Shown here in pieces: positions 22,754 through 32,489 of a DNA stretch of 64,000 nucleotides. The position numbers and the translations under genes were made by a program. The DNA lies in NCBI GenBank assembly GCA_028688015.1, contig JAQTZB010000005.1:18561-82560 (forward strand), written 5' to 3'. How positions within the stretch are numbered: position 1 is the first letter of the stretch; every line of letters starts with the position of its first letter. Below the pieces are notes generated by a model. That model ran no database searches, was not told where the DNA came from, and worked only from the letters and a program-made list of their open reading frames with translations. This stretch comes from Elusimicrobiales bacterium (lineage in GTDB: Bacteria > Elusimicrobiota > Elusimicrobia > Elusimicrobiales > UBA9959).

Positions 22754-25700
22754 ATGGAGCAGGAACCAAAACTAGACCCGTCCGCGATAACGGACGTGGA
22801 AACCGCGAAGCTCGCGCTCCGCTGGGCCGTGGAGAAGATCCACGGCCTGCAGGAGGAGCTCGGCCGCCTGCGCGAGGACAACCGCAGCAAGACCCACATC
22901 AACCGCTCCCTCACCGAGCAGGTGGAGCAGAAGACCGAAGTCCTCAAGAAGTGGCAGGGCACCATCAAGACCTGGGAAGAGAACTGGAAGACGCAGACCG
23001 CGATGGAAGCGGACCTGAAGGCCAAGCTGCGCGAACAGATCCTTAACGAGGAGGCCTCCAACTGGCGCGCCTCCCGGGCCCAGCTGGAAAAAGAGATCCA
23101 GGCCCTGAAGGGCGAGCTGGCCGGCCGCGAGGCCGAGATAGGCCGCATGAAGCTGCGCATGATGGACGAACTGCGCGCCTCCGCCGAGATGAAGGAAGCC
23201 GAGCTCTCCACGCTGCTCGCCAAGCACCAGGACAACCTGGCCGCCAGGGAAACCGCCCTCCGCGAAAATTACGAACACCTCGAGGCCGAACTGATCGCCG
23301 CGCAGCGCCTGCGCGCCGAGCAGGAGGAACTTTCCCTCCGGGGCCGCTACGAGGCCCGCCAGGGCGAGCTCGCCAAACTTTACGAACAGAAAGAGGCCCA
23401 GCTGGAGGCGTTCCGCAAGCAGCTGGAAGACGAGCGCTTCACCAAGCTGGAGGCCCTGAAAGGCGAAGCCGAAAAAGAGCTGGACGCCCGCCGCCAGGCG
23501 CTGCAGGAAGAGCATGCCAAGCTGCTCTCCTCCCTCTCCGCCTCCGCCGAAAGCCGCGTGGAAGAGGCCCGCGCCGCGGCGGCTTCGCGCGAAGCCGAGC
23601 GCCAGCAGTCCTTCGCCGCGCTGCAGGCCGCGCTGGAAAAAGATTTCGCCGAGCGCCTCGCCCGCGCCGAAGAAGAAAAGAAAGCCGAGCTGGCCGCCTA
23701 TAAATCCGTCTCGCAGCAGGAGCTGGAAGCCCTGCGCGCCCGCACGGCCGAGAACGCGGAGAAGCGGGAGCAGGAATACGTCAAGCTGCGCCTCGATATG
23801 GAAGCGCAGCTGGTGGAACTGGTAAAGCGGCGCGAGGAGGAGATCCGCGCCCGCTACGAGAAGGCCGCCGAAGAGACCCGGGCCCAGTGGACGAAGGCCG
23901 AGGCCGACAGCGCCGCGCGCGCCCGCGAGGAAGCCGCGAAGGAAGCGGCCCGCCTGGAAACCGAATTCAAGAAGCGCGAAGAGGGCCTGCGGGCCCTGCG
24001 CGAGCAGGAAGCCGCCGCCTACCGCGAGAAGCTGGACGCCGAGCTGCGCGCGCGCGAAGAGGCGCTGCGCGCCGGGCTGCTCGAGGAGCAGAACGCCTGG
24101 GCCGCGCGCCAGCAGGCCGCCGCCGACGAGGGCAGGAAGGCCATAGAGAAGGCGCACTCAGAGCGCCTGGAGAGCCTGAAGGCCGGCCTGGAAGAGGCCT
24201 ACCTGATGAAGGAGAAGGCCCTGGAGACCCGCGTGGGTTCCGTCCAGCGCCGCCTGAAGGCGGAGTGGCTGGCCCGCGAGGACGAGTGGCGGCTGGAGAA
24301 AGAGGCCGCCCTGCACGAGGAAAAGCAGAAGCTGAAAGCCGAATTTGAAACGCACCGCGAGCTGCTGCACAAAAAACTGGCGCAGTTCGAGGACGAACTG
24401 AAGCTCAAGTACGCCCAGCGCGAGACGGAGCTGGAGGCCGCCCGCAAGCTCTCCCTCGAGGCGGCCGCCGCCGAGCTGAAGCGCGAGACCGACGCCGAGA
24501 AAGAGCGCCTGCGCGCCCAGGCCGAGGCCCGCCGCCGCGAGCTGGAAGAGCGCGAGGGCGCCCTGCGCGCCGAGGCCGAGCAGGCCGGCAAGAAGCTGGA
24601 AGAGAGACTTTACAAGCGGGAGACCGAGCTCAAGGACGCGCTGCGCCGCAAGACCGAGGAGCTCGAGGCCGTTTTTGCCGGCCGGCTGGAAGCGGAGAAG
24701 ACGCGCATCTCCTCCGAGTTCGCCTCCAAGGCGGGCGCGGCCGAGCGCGAGCGGCTGAAGATCCTGGAAGAGAAAACCGCCCTCGAAGAAACCCACGCCG
24801 CCAAGGTCCGCGAGCTGGAGGCCGCCGTGGGCGCCGCCGCCCGCGAAGAACGCGCCAAGGCCGAGGAAGCTTTCCGTTCCCGCGAGCTGCACCTGCAGGG
24901 GCGCGAGGCCGAACTGGACAAGTTCAAGGTCTCGCTGGAGCAGCAGCATTCCGAACTCAAGGTCAAGCTGTACCAGGACCTGCAGCAGAAAGAGCACGAG
25001 CTGTTCGGCAAACTGGCCGCCGCCAAAGAGGAGATGTACCAGGCGCTGAACGCCCACCGCGAGGTGCTCGACGGCGAGCACGCCGCGCGCCTCACCGCGC
25101 TGCTGCAGAAAGAAGGGCAACTGCAGGAGCGCTTCGAGGAGAAGTTCCGGGCCGCCGACGCGGCCATGAAGCAGCGCCTGCAGGATGAGGTTGAGAAGGC
25201 CGCCGTGGAACTGGAGGGCCGCAAGGCCGAGCTCGAGGCCCGCTACCGGGGCCGCGAGCAGGCTCTCGCCGCCTCCGCCGCGGAGCGGCAGACCCGCCTG
25301 GAAGCCGAGGCCGCCGTGCGGGAAAAAACCCTGCTGGCCGCGCAGGAAAAAGCTTTCGAGAGGAAACGCCTGGAACTGGACAACTCCTTCGCCCGCCGCG
25401 AGAAGGAACTGGACAAGAAATACGCCGAGCTCATAGAGCGCCAGCAGGCCCAGTTCCAGAGCGAGAAGGCCGTCTGGGAGGCCAAGAAGATAGACGCGCT
25501 GAATTCCGAGCGCCAGCTGCTCAGGTCGGAGTTCGAAAAGAAAGAAGCCGTGCTCAACCAGAAGCTCGACGAGGAACTGGCGCGCAACCGCGCCGACCGC
25601 GTGCGCCGCGAGGAAGAGCTGTCCGCCAAGAAGGACGAGCTGGAGAAGGCCTACTACGCCGAGCTGGAGCGCAACCGGACGGCCGCCGAAACCTCCCGCA

Positions 25701-25918
25701 AAGAGCAGGAGGCGGCCCTGGAGGAGCGCACCCGGGAGATAGAGGCGGAGCAGAGCCGCCTGACCCAGTGGGCCCTGCGCAAAGAGGAAGACCTGGCCAG
25801 GAAATACAAGGAGCGCGAGCGCGAGCTGCTCGCCCTCTGGGAGAAGCAGCGCGAGGAGCTGGAAGCGGCCAGCGCCGCCGAGGTGAAAGCCCTGAAGGAC
25901 AGTTTTGGTAAAAAGTAG
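22754..25918 (+). CDS. Giant coiled-coil protein 1 (1054 aa)
   Basis: The 1054-residue protein is almost wholly alpha-helical coiled coil, made mainly of Ala, Glu, Arg, Lys, Leu and Gln. I see no cysteine and no proline after residue 9. The first 30 residues (to ALRWAVEKIHGLQEELGRL) are the only non-repetitive part. A motif of the form aromatic-x-x-(R/K)-E-x-x-L recurs, as in LYKRETEL, KYAQRETEL and FARREKELDKKY. There is no signal peptide, membrane segment or ATPase domain, so SMC and MukB are excluded. A filament or cytoskeletal scaffold is plausible but unproven. A strong ribosome site precedes the ATG. Confidence 0.85.
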   Translation: MEQEPKLDPSAITDVETAKLALRWAVEKIHGLQEELGRLREDNRSKTHINRSLTEQVEQKTEVLKKWQGTIKTWEENWKTQTAMEADLKAKLREQILNEEASNWRASRAQLEKEIQALKGELAGREAEIGRMKLRMMDELRASAEMKEAELSTLLAKHQDNLAARETALRENYEHLEAELIAAQRLRAEQEELSLRGRYEARQGELAKLYEQKEAQLEAFRKQLEDERFTKLEALKGEAEKELDARRQALQEEHAKLLSSLSASAESRVEEARAAAASREAERQQSFAALQAALEKDFAERLARAEEEKKAELAAYKSVSQQELEALRARTAENAEKREQEYVKLRLDMEAQLVELVKRREEEIRARYEKAAEETRAQWTKAEADSAARAREEAAKEAARLETEFKKREEGLRALREQEAAAYREKLDAELRAREEALRAGLLEEQNAWAARQQAAADEGRKAIEKAHSERLESLKAGLEEAYLMKEKALETRVGSVQRRLKAEWLAREDEWRLEKEAALHEEKQKLKAEFETHRELLHKKLAQFEDELKLKYAQRETELEAARKLSLEAAAAELKRETDAEKERLRAQAEARRRELEEREGALRAEAEQAGKKLEERLYKRETELKDALRRKTEELEAVFAGRLEAEKTRISSEFASKAGAAERERLKILEEKTALEETHAAKVRELEAAVGAAAREERAKAEEAFRSRELHLQGREAELDKFKVSLEQQHSELKVKLYQDLQQKEHELFGKLAAAKEEMYQALNAHREVLDGEHAARLTALLQKEGQLQERFEEKFRAADAAMKQRLQDEVEKAAVELEGRKAELEARYRGREQALAASAAERQTRLEAEAAVREKTLLAAQEKAFERKRLELDNSFARREKELDKKYAELIERQQAQFQSEKAVWEAKKIDALNSERQLLRSEFEKKEAVLNQKLDEELARNRADRVRREEELSAKKDELEKAYYAELERNRTAAETSRKEQEAALEERTREIEAEQSRLTQWALRKEEDLARKYKERERELLALWEKQREELEAASAAEVKALKDSFGKK

Positions 25919-25924
25919 TTTTCT

Positions 25925-28834
25925 ATGGACACCGGCCACCTGCACGACTTCGAGGACATCCTGAAAGAGACCGAACTGGATTCGGCCAAGATGGTCCTGC
26001 GCCTGACCTCCGAGCTCCGCGAGAAGGAGCTGGAGCTGGCGGCCTCGCGCTCGAAGAGCTTCGATGAGATCCAGCGCAACAGCAAGGCCAAGGAAGCCGA
26101 GTTCGAGGCGCTGATGCGCGCGCAGGAAGACCGCATCGCCAAGCGCGAACAGGAACTGGCCCGCCTGCTGGTGGAAAAGGAGTCCGCGCTGTGGCAGAAG
26201 TACCAGACAATGCTCGACGACGCCGTGGCGCGCCAGCGCACGGAGTTCGAGAACGAGCGGGTCCTGCTGAAGAGCGACATCGAGAAGAAAGAGGCCGAAC
26301 TGGCGGCTCAGAAAAAGAACCTGCGCCTGGAGATGGAGGGCCTCTTCAAGAAGTGGGAGGCCGAGCGCGAAGCCGATTTTAAGACCGAACGGGAAACCTT
26401 CATAGAGGAGCTGAAGCTGGGGCGAGAGACCGCTAAAAAGGAGGCGCTCGAGCGGGCCCGGCAGATGGAAGAACTCTGGCGCCAGAAGCTCTCCCAGCAG
26501 GAGGCCGACTACCACAGCCGCGAGGCCCTCTCCTCCGAGGAGATCCGCAGCCAGATGCGCCGCGAACGCGTCGAGGAGCTCAAGGCCCTCAACGACCGGC
26601 TGAACGCGGAATATTCAAAGCGCGAACAGGAGCTCTACGCCCACTACGCCGGCTGGCTCGAGGAGAACAAGCGGCTCATCGAGGACAAGTACGCCCGCCG
26701 CATGGAGGCCTCCTCCTCCGAATACCGCGACCGGACCGCCCGCCTGGAAGACGCGCTGGCCAAGACCCGGCAGGAGCTGGAGGCGCGCGAGCGGTCCTGG
26801 GAAGAGAAATACTCCGAGCTGAAAAAATTTTTCGTCGATAAAGAAGCCGGCCTGGCAGCAGCCGAGAAGGACCTGCAGGCGCAGTACCTCGGCCGGGAGC
26901 GCGAACTGGGCGAGCGGCACGCGCTGCTTGAGCGAGAGCTGAAGGAAGAAGCCGCCCGCCGGCGGGACGCGCTGCTGAAGAAGGAGAAGTCGCTGGAGCA
27001 GCAGTTCGCCAACAACCTGGCCGAGTTCGCCTCCGAGACCGAGCGCCGGCTGAAGACCATCGAGCTGCGCGAGGGCGACCTGGCGCGCCAGCGCGAGGAG
27101 ACGGCCCGGCTCCGCTCGCAGATCGGCGAGCTGCTGGCGCAGAAGCAGCAGGAACTGGAGCGCACTTTCGAGGAGCGCAGCTCCCTGCTGCGCCAGTCGC
27201 TGGAAGAATCCTACAAGATCAAAGAGCTCAGCCTCGCCAAGAAATACGAAGAGGTGGAGCAGCAGTACTCCATGCTGAACGCCCAGAAGGACGCCGCGCT
27301 GGCCAAAGCGGAGGCGCTGGCGCAGGAAGCCGCCCGCCTGCGGGAGGCCCTGGCCTCGCGCGACTCCGAAACCCGCGGCGCGATAGAGGCCGAGCGCCTG
27401 CGCCTTGAGACCGACCTGCGGCGCTCGGAAGAACAGCTGCAGGCCCGCGCCGACAAGTTCAAGCAGGACGCCATCAACCGCGAGGAGGCGCTGCGCGCCG
27501 AATACGCAGACCGGGTGCAGGCCGAAGCCGCGCGCCTGGCCGCGCAGCTCAAGATCAAGGAAGAGGCGGTGGAAAAAGAGCGCGCGGCGCTCAACGCCCG
27601 CGCCGCCGAGATGGAGGGCCGCTTCCTTGAGGCCTTGAAAGCCCGCGAGGACGAGGTCACCGAAAATTTCCGCCGCCACACCGAAGCCCTGAAGGCGCAG
27701 GCCGAAGCGGCCAGGCGCGCCTGGGAGGAGGAGAAGGCCGCCCTTACCGCCGCCGCCGCAGAAAACTCGGAGAGGACGCGCGCCGAGGAATACGGCACCG
27801 CCGCCAAGCGCGAAGAAGAGCTGAAACATTTTTACGCTGACCGCGAGAAGGAGCTGCGCGCCGCGGCCGCCGCCGCCGGCGCCGCCGCGGAGCGGATGCT
27901 GGCCGAAACTTACGCGGTCAAGGAACAGGACCTGCAGGGCCGCGTCAAAGCGCTCGCCGAGAGCCTGGACCGGGCCACCGCGGAGCACTCCGCTTCAACG
28001 GCCGAGCTGTCGGCCGTGAAGGACGAAATGAAGCTGATGGGCGCCCGCCTGGAAGAGGCCGAGCGCGAGCGCCAGAAGCTCATCCAGGAAAACCTGACCA
28101 AGGCGCGCGACCTGCGGCAGACGCTGGAAAAAGAATTCCTGGAGAAGATCAAGGACATCGAGCAGAACTACCTGGCCCAGCTGACCGACCTCTCGAAGCG
28201 CTCCGAAGAGGCGCGCCGAGCGGACCAGGACGAGTATTTCCGCAAGCTGCAGTACGTCAAGGACGACTTCGGCGCGCGGCTGGCCGCGCAGGCCAAGGAG
28301 ATAGAGGCCTCATACCTCGAGCGCGAGCGGTCCCTGTCGGCCGCGCTGGACAGCGCCTACAGGCTCAAGGAGAAGGCGCTGGAGGCCCGCCAGGCCCAGC
28401 TGGAGAACAGCTACCAGACGGTGCTCTCGGAGAAGGCCACGACCATCGATACCGACCGCGAGCTGGCCGCCAGCGTCGGCCGCCTGCGGGACGAGCTGGA
28501 GCAGAAGAACCGCCAGCTCAAAGAGACCATCGCCTCCTACAACTCCCGCCTCGAGGAGCTGGAGGGCAAGCTGCGCTCCGACCACGAAGCCCGCCGGAAA
28601 GACCTGGAGGACGGGCACCGCATGCGGGCCGCGCAGCTCGAGGCCGAGCGGGGCAAGCTGAAGGGCCTGCTCGAGCAGGAGCAGCGGCTCGTCACGGACC
28701 TGCAGAAGCGCGAAGCCGCGCTGCAGGAGGGCTACGCCGCCCGCGAAGCCGACCTCGCGCGCCGCTTCAAAGAGGCGCGCGAGCGCCTGGAAAAGGATTA
28801 TCAGGACAAGCTCAAAGACCTGAAGGGTAAGTAG
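25925..28834 (+). CDS. Giant coiled-coil protein 2 (969 aa)
   Basis: This 969-residue coiled-coil protein starts six bases after its neighbour and shares its composition and the recurring aromatic-x-x-R-E-x-x-L motif (YSKREQEL, YADREKEL, YAAREADL). It has its own short N-terminal region (MDTGHLHDFEDILKETELD) before the coil. It is proline-free as far as I can read. The pair probably arose by duplication and may co-assemble. The function is unknown. The spacing leaves no independent ribosome site of note, so translational coupling is likely. Confidence 0.85.
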   Translation: MDTGHLHDFEDILKETELDSAKMVLRLTSELREKELELAASRSKSFDEIQRNSKAKEAEFEALMRAQEDRIAKREQELARLLVEKESALWQKYQTMLDDAVARQRTEFENERVLLKSDIEKKEAELAAQKKNLRLEMEGLFKKWEAEREADFKTERETFIEELKLGRETAKKEALERARQMEELWRQKLSQQEADYHSREALSSEEIRSQMRRERVEELKALNDRLNAEYSKREQELYAHYAGWLEENKRLIEDKYARRMEASSSEYRDRTARLEDALAKTRQELEARERSWEEKYSELKKFFVDKEAGLAAAEKDLQAQYLGRERELGERHALLERELKEEAARRRDALLKKEKSLEQQFANNLAEFASETERRLKTIELREGDLARQREETARLRSQIGELLAQKQQELERTFEERSSLLRQSLEESYKIKELSLAKKYEEVEQQYSMLNAQKDAALAKAEALAQEAARLREALASRDSETRGAIEAERLRLETDLRRSEEQLQARADKFKQDAINREEALRAEYADRVQAEAARLAAQLKIKEEAVEKERAALNARAAEMEGRFLEALKAREDEVTENFRRHTEALKAQAEAARRAWEEEKAALTAAAAENSERTRAEEYGTAAKREEELKHFYADREKELRAAAAAAGAAAERMLAETYAVKEQDLQGRVKALAESLDRATAEHSASTAELSAVKDEMKLMGARLEEAERERQKLIQENLTKARDLRQTLEKEFLEKIKDIEQNYLAQLTDLSKRSEEARRADQDEYFRKLQYVKDDFGARLAAQAKEIEASYLERERSLSAALDSAYRLKEKALEARQAQLENSYQTVLSEKATTIDTDRELAASVGRLRDELEQKNRQLKETIASYNSRLEELEGKLRSDHEARRKDLEDGHRMRAAQLEAERGKLKGLLEQEQRLVTDLQKREAALQEGYAAREADLARRFKEARERLEKDYQDKLKDLKGK

Positions 28835-28926
28835 CCCCCCGCCCCCGCGCGCTGGGCCCCCGAGAATTCACGGCGGCCGGCAGTAAGTTTCCCGTCGTGT
28901 TTTTTTTATTTCCCGAAATATTTGTA

Positions 28927-28932
28927 TATAAT
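28927..28932 (+). promoter_or_regulatory. TATAAT -10 box for homospermidine synthase
   Basis: TATAAT sits in the AT-rich gap 28835-28985. RNA would start near 28939 with a 47-base leader that includes AAGGCGG before the ATG. Confidence 0.5.
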
Positions 28933-28985
28933 TTTACTGCGCTGAAATGCGCTGTGTTTTATTATTACAAGGCGGTGCATTGATA

Positions 28986-30443
28986 ATGAAAAAATTCGAC
29001 AAAAAAATACTCTTCGTGGGCTACGGTTCGGTGGCGCAGTGCGCCCTGCCGATGCTGTTCAAGCTGATCAAGGTGCCCGCGAAGAATATCACCGTTATGG
29101 ATTTCGAGGACAAGCGCGAGGCGCTCAAGCCGATGCTGGCCAGGGGCGTCAAGTACGTGCGCGCGCAGGTCACCCAGAAGAACATGGGGCCGCTGCTCTC
29201 CAAGTACCTGAAGGCCGGCGATATGCTCATAGACCTCGCGTGGAACATTGACGCCTGCGAGATCCTGCAGTGGTGCCACGACAAGGGCGTGCTCTACATC
29301 AACACCTCCACCGAGCTGTGGGACCCCTACAAGAACGCCGAGGACAAGCACCCCACCGAGCGCACCCTCTACGTGCGCCACATGGCGATGCGCAAGATGA
29401 TAGCCAAGTGGAAGACCCCCGGGCCCACGGCGGTCATCGAACATGGCGCCAACCCCGGCCTGATCTCCCACTTCGCCAAGAAGGGCCTCATCGACATCGC
29501 CAATAATCTGCTCGCCGACAAAAAAGTGAAAGGCGCCAAGGCCGACAAGCTGCGCCAGCTGGTCAAGGACCAGGTCTTCAACGAGCTGTCCCAGGCCGTG
29601 GGCGTGAAGGTCATCCACGTCAGCGAGCGCGACACGCAGATCACCAACAAGCCCAAGCAGGTCAACGAGTTCGTCAACACCTGGAGCGTCGAGGGCTTCC
29701 GCGAGGAAGGCGTGGCGCCGGCCGAGCTGGGCTGGGGCACGCACGAGAAGACGCTGCCGCCTTTCGCCTGCGAGCACAAGAGCGGCCCCAAGAACCAGAT
29801 CTGCATCGCCCGCATGGGCATGAACACCTGGATCTCCACCTGGGTGCCGGATTACTGCATCCACGGGATGCTGGTGCGCCACGGCGAGGCCTTCACGCTC
29901 AGCGACAAGCTGACCGTGTGGAAGAACGGCAAGGCCGTGTACCGCCCCACGGTGCACTACGCCTACTGCCCGTCCGATTCGGCCATCGCCTCCCTGAACG
30001 AGCTGCGCGGCTACGACTTCAAGCTGCAGCCCAAGCTGCGCATCCTGGGCGACGAGATCATCAGCGGCTACGACACCCTCGGCGCCCTGCTGATGGGCCA
30101 CGACTACAACGCCTGGTGGACCGGCACCATCCTCGACATCCACGAGAGCCGCAAGCTCATCCCGCACCAGAACGCGACCACCATCCAGGTGGCCATCGGC
30201 GTGCTCTCGGCCGCGATGTGGATGATGGACAACCAGGAGGAGGGCGTCTGCGTGCCCGACGACCTGCCGCACGACTACGTGCTCAAGATCGCCAAGCCCT
30301 GGCTGGGCAAGCTGCACTCGGCCAAGTCCGACTGGACGCCGCTGAAGCACTACACCAACGCCTTCAAGGGCTTCAACAACCCGCAGGTGGACAGGAAGGA
30401 CCCGTGGCAGTTCAAGAATTTCCTGATCACGGACGGCGATTAA
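28986..30443 (+). CDS. hss: Homospermidine synthase
   Basis: The 485-residue NAD-dependent enzyme belongs to the saccharopine dehydrogenase-like fold. It has an N-terminal Rossmann motif ILFVGYGSVAQ and family segments NTSTELWDPY, VIEHGANPGLISHF and GHDYNAWWTG. It transfers an aminobutyl group from putrescine (or spermidine) to putrescine, making sym-homospermidine. I start at the ATG at 28986 with AAGGCGG upstream, dropping 13 codons of the longer frame. The next genes supply putrescine. Confidence 0.9.
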   Translation: MKKFDKKILFVGYGSVAQCALPMLFKLIKVPAKNITVMDFEDKREALKPMLARGVKYVRAQVTQKNMGPLLSKYLKAGDMLIDLAWNIDACEILQWCHDKGVLYINTSTELWDPYKNAEDKHPTERTLYVRHMAMRKMIAKWKTPGPTAVIEHGANPGLISHFAKKGLIDIANNLLADKKVKGAKADKLRQLVKDQVFNELSQAVGVKVIHVSERDTQITNKPKQVNEFVNTWSVEGFREEGVAPAELGWGTHEKTLPPFACEHKSGPKNQICIARMGMNTWISTWVPDYCIHGMLVRHGEAFTLSDKLTVWKNGKAVYRPTVHYAYCPSDSAIASLNELRGYDFKLQPKLRILGDEIISGYDTLGALLMGHDYNAWWTGTILDIHESRKLIPHQNATTIQVAIGVLSAAMWMMDNQEEGVCVPDDLPHDYVLKIAKPWLGKLHSAKSDWTPLKHYTNAFKGFNNPQVDRKDPWQFKNFLITDGD

Positions 30444-30492
30444 CGGATTCGGTTAAATTAAAATCGGGAACGGAGGAAGACCAGACAAAAGT

Positions 30493-31641
30493 ATGATCAC
30501 AAAGAAACAGATGCAGGACCTCGCCAAGAAGCACGGCACGCCGCTCTTCATCGTGGACCACGATGAGATCCGCAAGAACTACGCCAAGTTCAAGAAATAC
30601 CTGCCGCGCGTGCAGGCCTACTACGCGGTCAAGTGCGAGCCGATGCCGGAGATAGTCCGGACGCTCTACAAGGCCGGCGCCAGCTTCGACGTGGCTTCCA
30701 TGCCCGAGTTCAAGATAGTGCACGAGAACATCAAGGGCATGCCCAACAAGAAGCGCCAGGACTGGATCTGGGACAAGATCATCTACGCCAACCCGATAAA
30801 GCCGCACGAGACGCTGGTGGAGCTGGACAAGTACCGCCCGCTGGTCACCTTCGACAACCTGGAAGAGATCCACAAGATAAAGAAATACGCCCCGCACGCC
30901 GGCCTGTGCCTGCGCATCCGCGTGTCCAACACCGGCGCGCAAGTGGAGCTGAGCTCCAAGTTCGGCGCCTCGCCGGGCGAGGCCGTGGACCTCATCCTCG
31001 AGGCCGTGAAGCAGGGCCTGGGCGTGGAGGGCCTGAGCTTCCACGTGGGCAGCCAGACGACCAACTTCGAGAACTTCGTGCAGGCCATCAATACCGCCGC
31101 GGACATCTTCGCCGAGGCCAAGAGCCGCGGCTACGACAAGATGAACGTGCTGGATATCGGCGGCGGCTTCCCGGCCCCCTACGATTCTTCGGTGAAGCCG
31201 TTCGAGGAGCTGGCCCGCAAGATCAACGCCGAGCTGGACCGCCTGTTCCCGGACCCGAAGATGGAGATCCTGGCGGAGCCCGGCCGTTTCATGATAGCGA
31301 CCGCGGGCACCTCGGTGGTGCGCATCAACGGCAAGGCCGTGCGCGACGGCAAGACCTGCTACTACGTCAACGACGGCGCCTACCACACGTACTCGGGCAT
31401 CATCTTCGACCACCAGCACTGCCACATGCACGCCTTCCGCAAGGGCAAGAAGACGGAGATCTGCGGCGTGTTCGGCCCCACCTGCGACGCACTGGACGTG
31501 ATCTCGATGTCGGAGAACCTGCCCACGGACCTGAAGCTGGGCGAGCTGATGTACAGCGTCAACATGGGCGCCTACAGCCACGCGTCGTCCACCTGGTTCA
31601 ACGGCTTCCCGCCGGCCAAAGTGGTGCACGTGAACAAGTAA
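30493..31641 (+). CDS. Ornithine (or lysine) decarboxylase, alanine-racemase fold
   Basis: The 382-residue PLP enzyme is of fold type III. The PLP lysine is K47 in YYAVKCEP. HVGSQ, DIGGGFP, EPGRF and the ornithine decarboxylase motif FGPTCDALD with catalytic Cys330 are present. It should decarboxylate ornithine to putrescine. Lysine as an alternative substrate, giving cadaverine, cannot be excluded by eye. It sits 49 bases after hss with a GGAGGA-containing leader and ends before a strong terminator. Confidence 0.88.
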   Translation: MITKKQMQDLAKKHGTPLFIVDHDEIRKNYAKFKKYLPRVQAYYAVKCEPMPEIVRTLYKAGASFDVASMPEFKIVHENIKGMPNKKRQDWIWDKIIYANPIKPHETLVELDKYRPLVTFDNLEEIHKIKKYAPHAGLCLRIRVSNTGAQVELSSKFGASPGEAVDLILEAVKQGLGVEGLSFHVGSQTTNFENFVQAINTAADIFAEAKSRGYDKMNVLDIGGGFPAPYDSSVKPFEELARKINAELDRLFPDPKMEILAEPGRFMIATAGTSVVRINGKAVRDGKTCYYVNDGAYHTYSGIIFDHQHCHMHAFRKGKKTEICGVFGPTCDALDVISMSENLPTDLKLGELMYSVNMGAYSHASSTWFNGFPPAKVVHVNK

Positions 31642-31660
31642 GCCGGGCCACTGGCCCACG

Positions 31661-31697
31661 AAAATACCGCGGCCCGCAAGGTCCGCGGTATTTTTTT
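31661..31697 (+). terminator. Strong intrinsic terminator
   Basis: AAAATACCGCGG/CCGCGGTATTTT with a ten-base loop is followed by a run of T. It separates the hss-decarboxylase operon from the arginine decarboxylase-agmatinase pair. Confidence 0.92.
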
Positions 31698-31733
31698 ACC
31701 GTTAGCCCGGAGGGGCAGGCGGGGGTATGCCTT

Positions 31734-31838
31734 CGCAGGGGCCTCAGTCGGCCCGAGCTTGCGTAGCGCGAGGGCCGATCTGACAGAGCGAGCCACGGTG
31801 TGGCGAGCGTACCCGGAGAAGGCATACCCCCGCCGGCC
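31734..31838 (+). repeat. Structured intergenic repeat, copy 2
   Basis: It differs at one base of 105 from 9117-9221. In this copy the element is enclosed by a perfect 17-base inverted repeat, GGCGGGGGTATGCCTTC at about 31718-31734 with its complement at about 31818-31834. The whole forms a three-way junction-like fold with the two internal hairpins. It lies between a terminator and the promoter of the arginine decarboxylase. Confidence 0.85.
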
Positions 31839-31865
31839 TCAGGCTTAGGGAGGCGCCAGATTTAA

Positions 31866-31871
31866 TATAAT
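31866..31871 (+). promoter_or_regulatory. TATAAT -10, leaderless arginine decarboxylase
   Basis: TATAAT is followed by exactly six bases and the ATG at 31878. No ribosome site is present at a usable distance. Confidence 0.7.
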
Positions 31872-31877
31872 TGAGGC

Positions 31878-32429
31878 ATGTCATTTAACCTCGTACCCAA
31901 AGAAGTTTTTTTGACCAAGGGCCTCGGCCGCCACAAGGAAAAGCTGGCGAGCTTCGAGGAGGCCCTGCGGGACGCCAAGATAGCCAAGTACAATCTTGTG
32001 CACGTCTCCAGCATCTTCCCCCCCTACTGCAAGGTCATCCCCGCCAAGAAGGGCATAGAGAAACTGCACGACGGCCAGATCGTGCACTGCGTGCTCAGCC
32101 GCAACGCAATAAACGAGAACCACCGCCTGATAGCTTCCTCGGTAGGCCTGGCCGTGCCCAAGGACAAATCCCATTACGGTTACATCTCCGAGCATCACAC
32201 TTTCGGCGAGACCGACGAGAAGACCGGCGACTATGCCGAGGACCTGGCGGCCATGATGTTATCCACCATCCAGGGCGTAGAGTTCGGCAGCGACACCACC
32301 TGGGACCAGAAGGAAGAGATCTGGAAGCTCAGCGGCAAGATCGTGCGCGCCGCCAATATCACCCAGTCCGCGATAGGTACCGAGGGCGTCTGGACCACAA
32401 CCGTGGCCGCCGCCGTTTTCCTGTTCTGA
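31878..32429 (+). CDS. pdaD: Pyruvoyl-dependent arginine decarboxylase
   Basis: The 183-residue proenzyme cleaves itself between Ser44 and Ser45 in VHVSSIFPP to make the pyruvoyl cofactor, as in the Methanocaldococcus enzyme. It converts arginine to agmatine, the substrate of the next gene's product. The C-terminal NITQSAIGTEGVWTTTVAAAVF is family-typical. The likely mRNA is leaderless. Confidence 0.94.
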   Translation: MSFNLVPKEVFLTKGLGRHKEKLASFEEALRDAKIAKYNLVHVSSIFPPYCKVIPAKKGIEKLHDGQIVHCVLSRNAINENHRLIASSVGLAVPKDKSHYGYISEHHTFGETDEKTGDYAEDLAAMMLSTIQGVEFGSDTTWDQKEEIWKLSGKIVRAANITQSAIGTEGVWTTTVAAAVFLF

Positions 32430-32489
32430 GCGCCCCGGGACGCGCAAGTTCCGGGCCCGGCGGCGGGCCCGGCGCATTTAGAGGCATTT

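Noticed and set aside
25900-25940. Coiled-coil genes as one gene broken by a frameshift
   Set aside because: The second has a distinct non-coiled N terminus and an ATG right after the stop of the first, so two tandem genes fit better.
24158-26515. 785-codon minus-strand open frame opposite the coiled-coil genes
   Set aside because: It is a Leu/Gly/Phe-rich mirror of repeated GAG and CTG codons. It spans the junction of two real genes and has no start signal.
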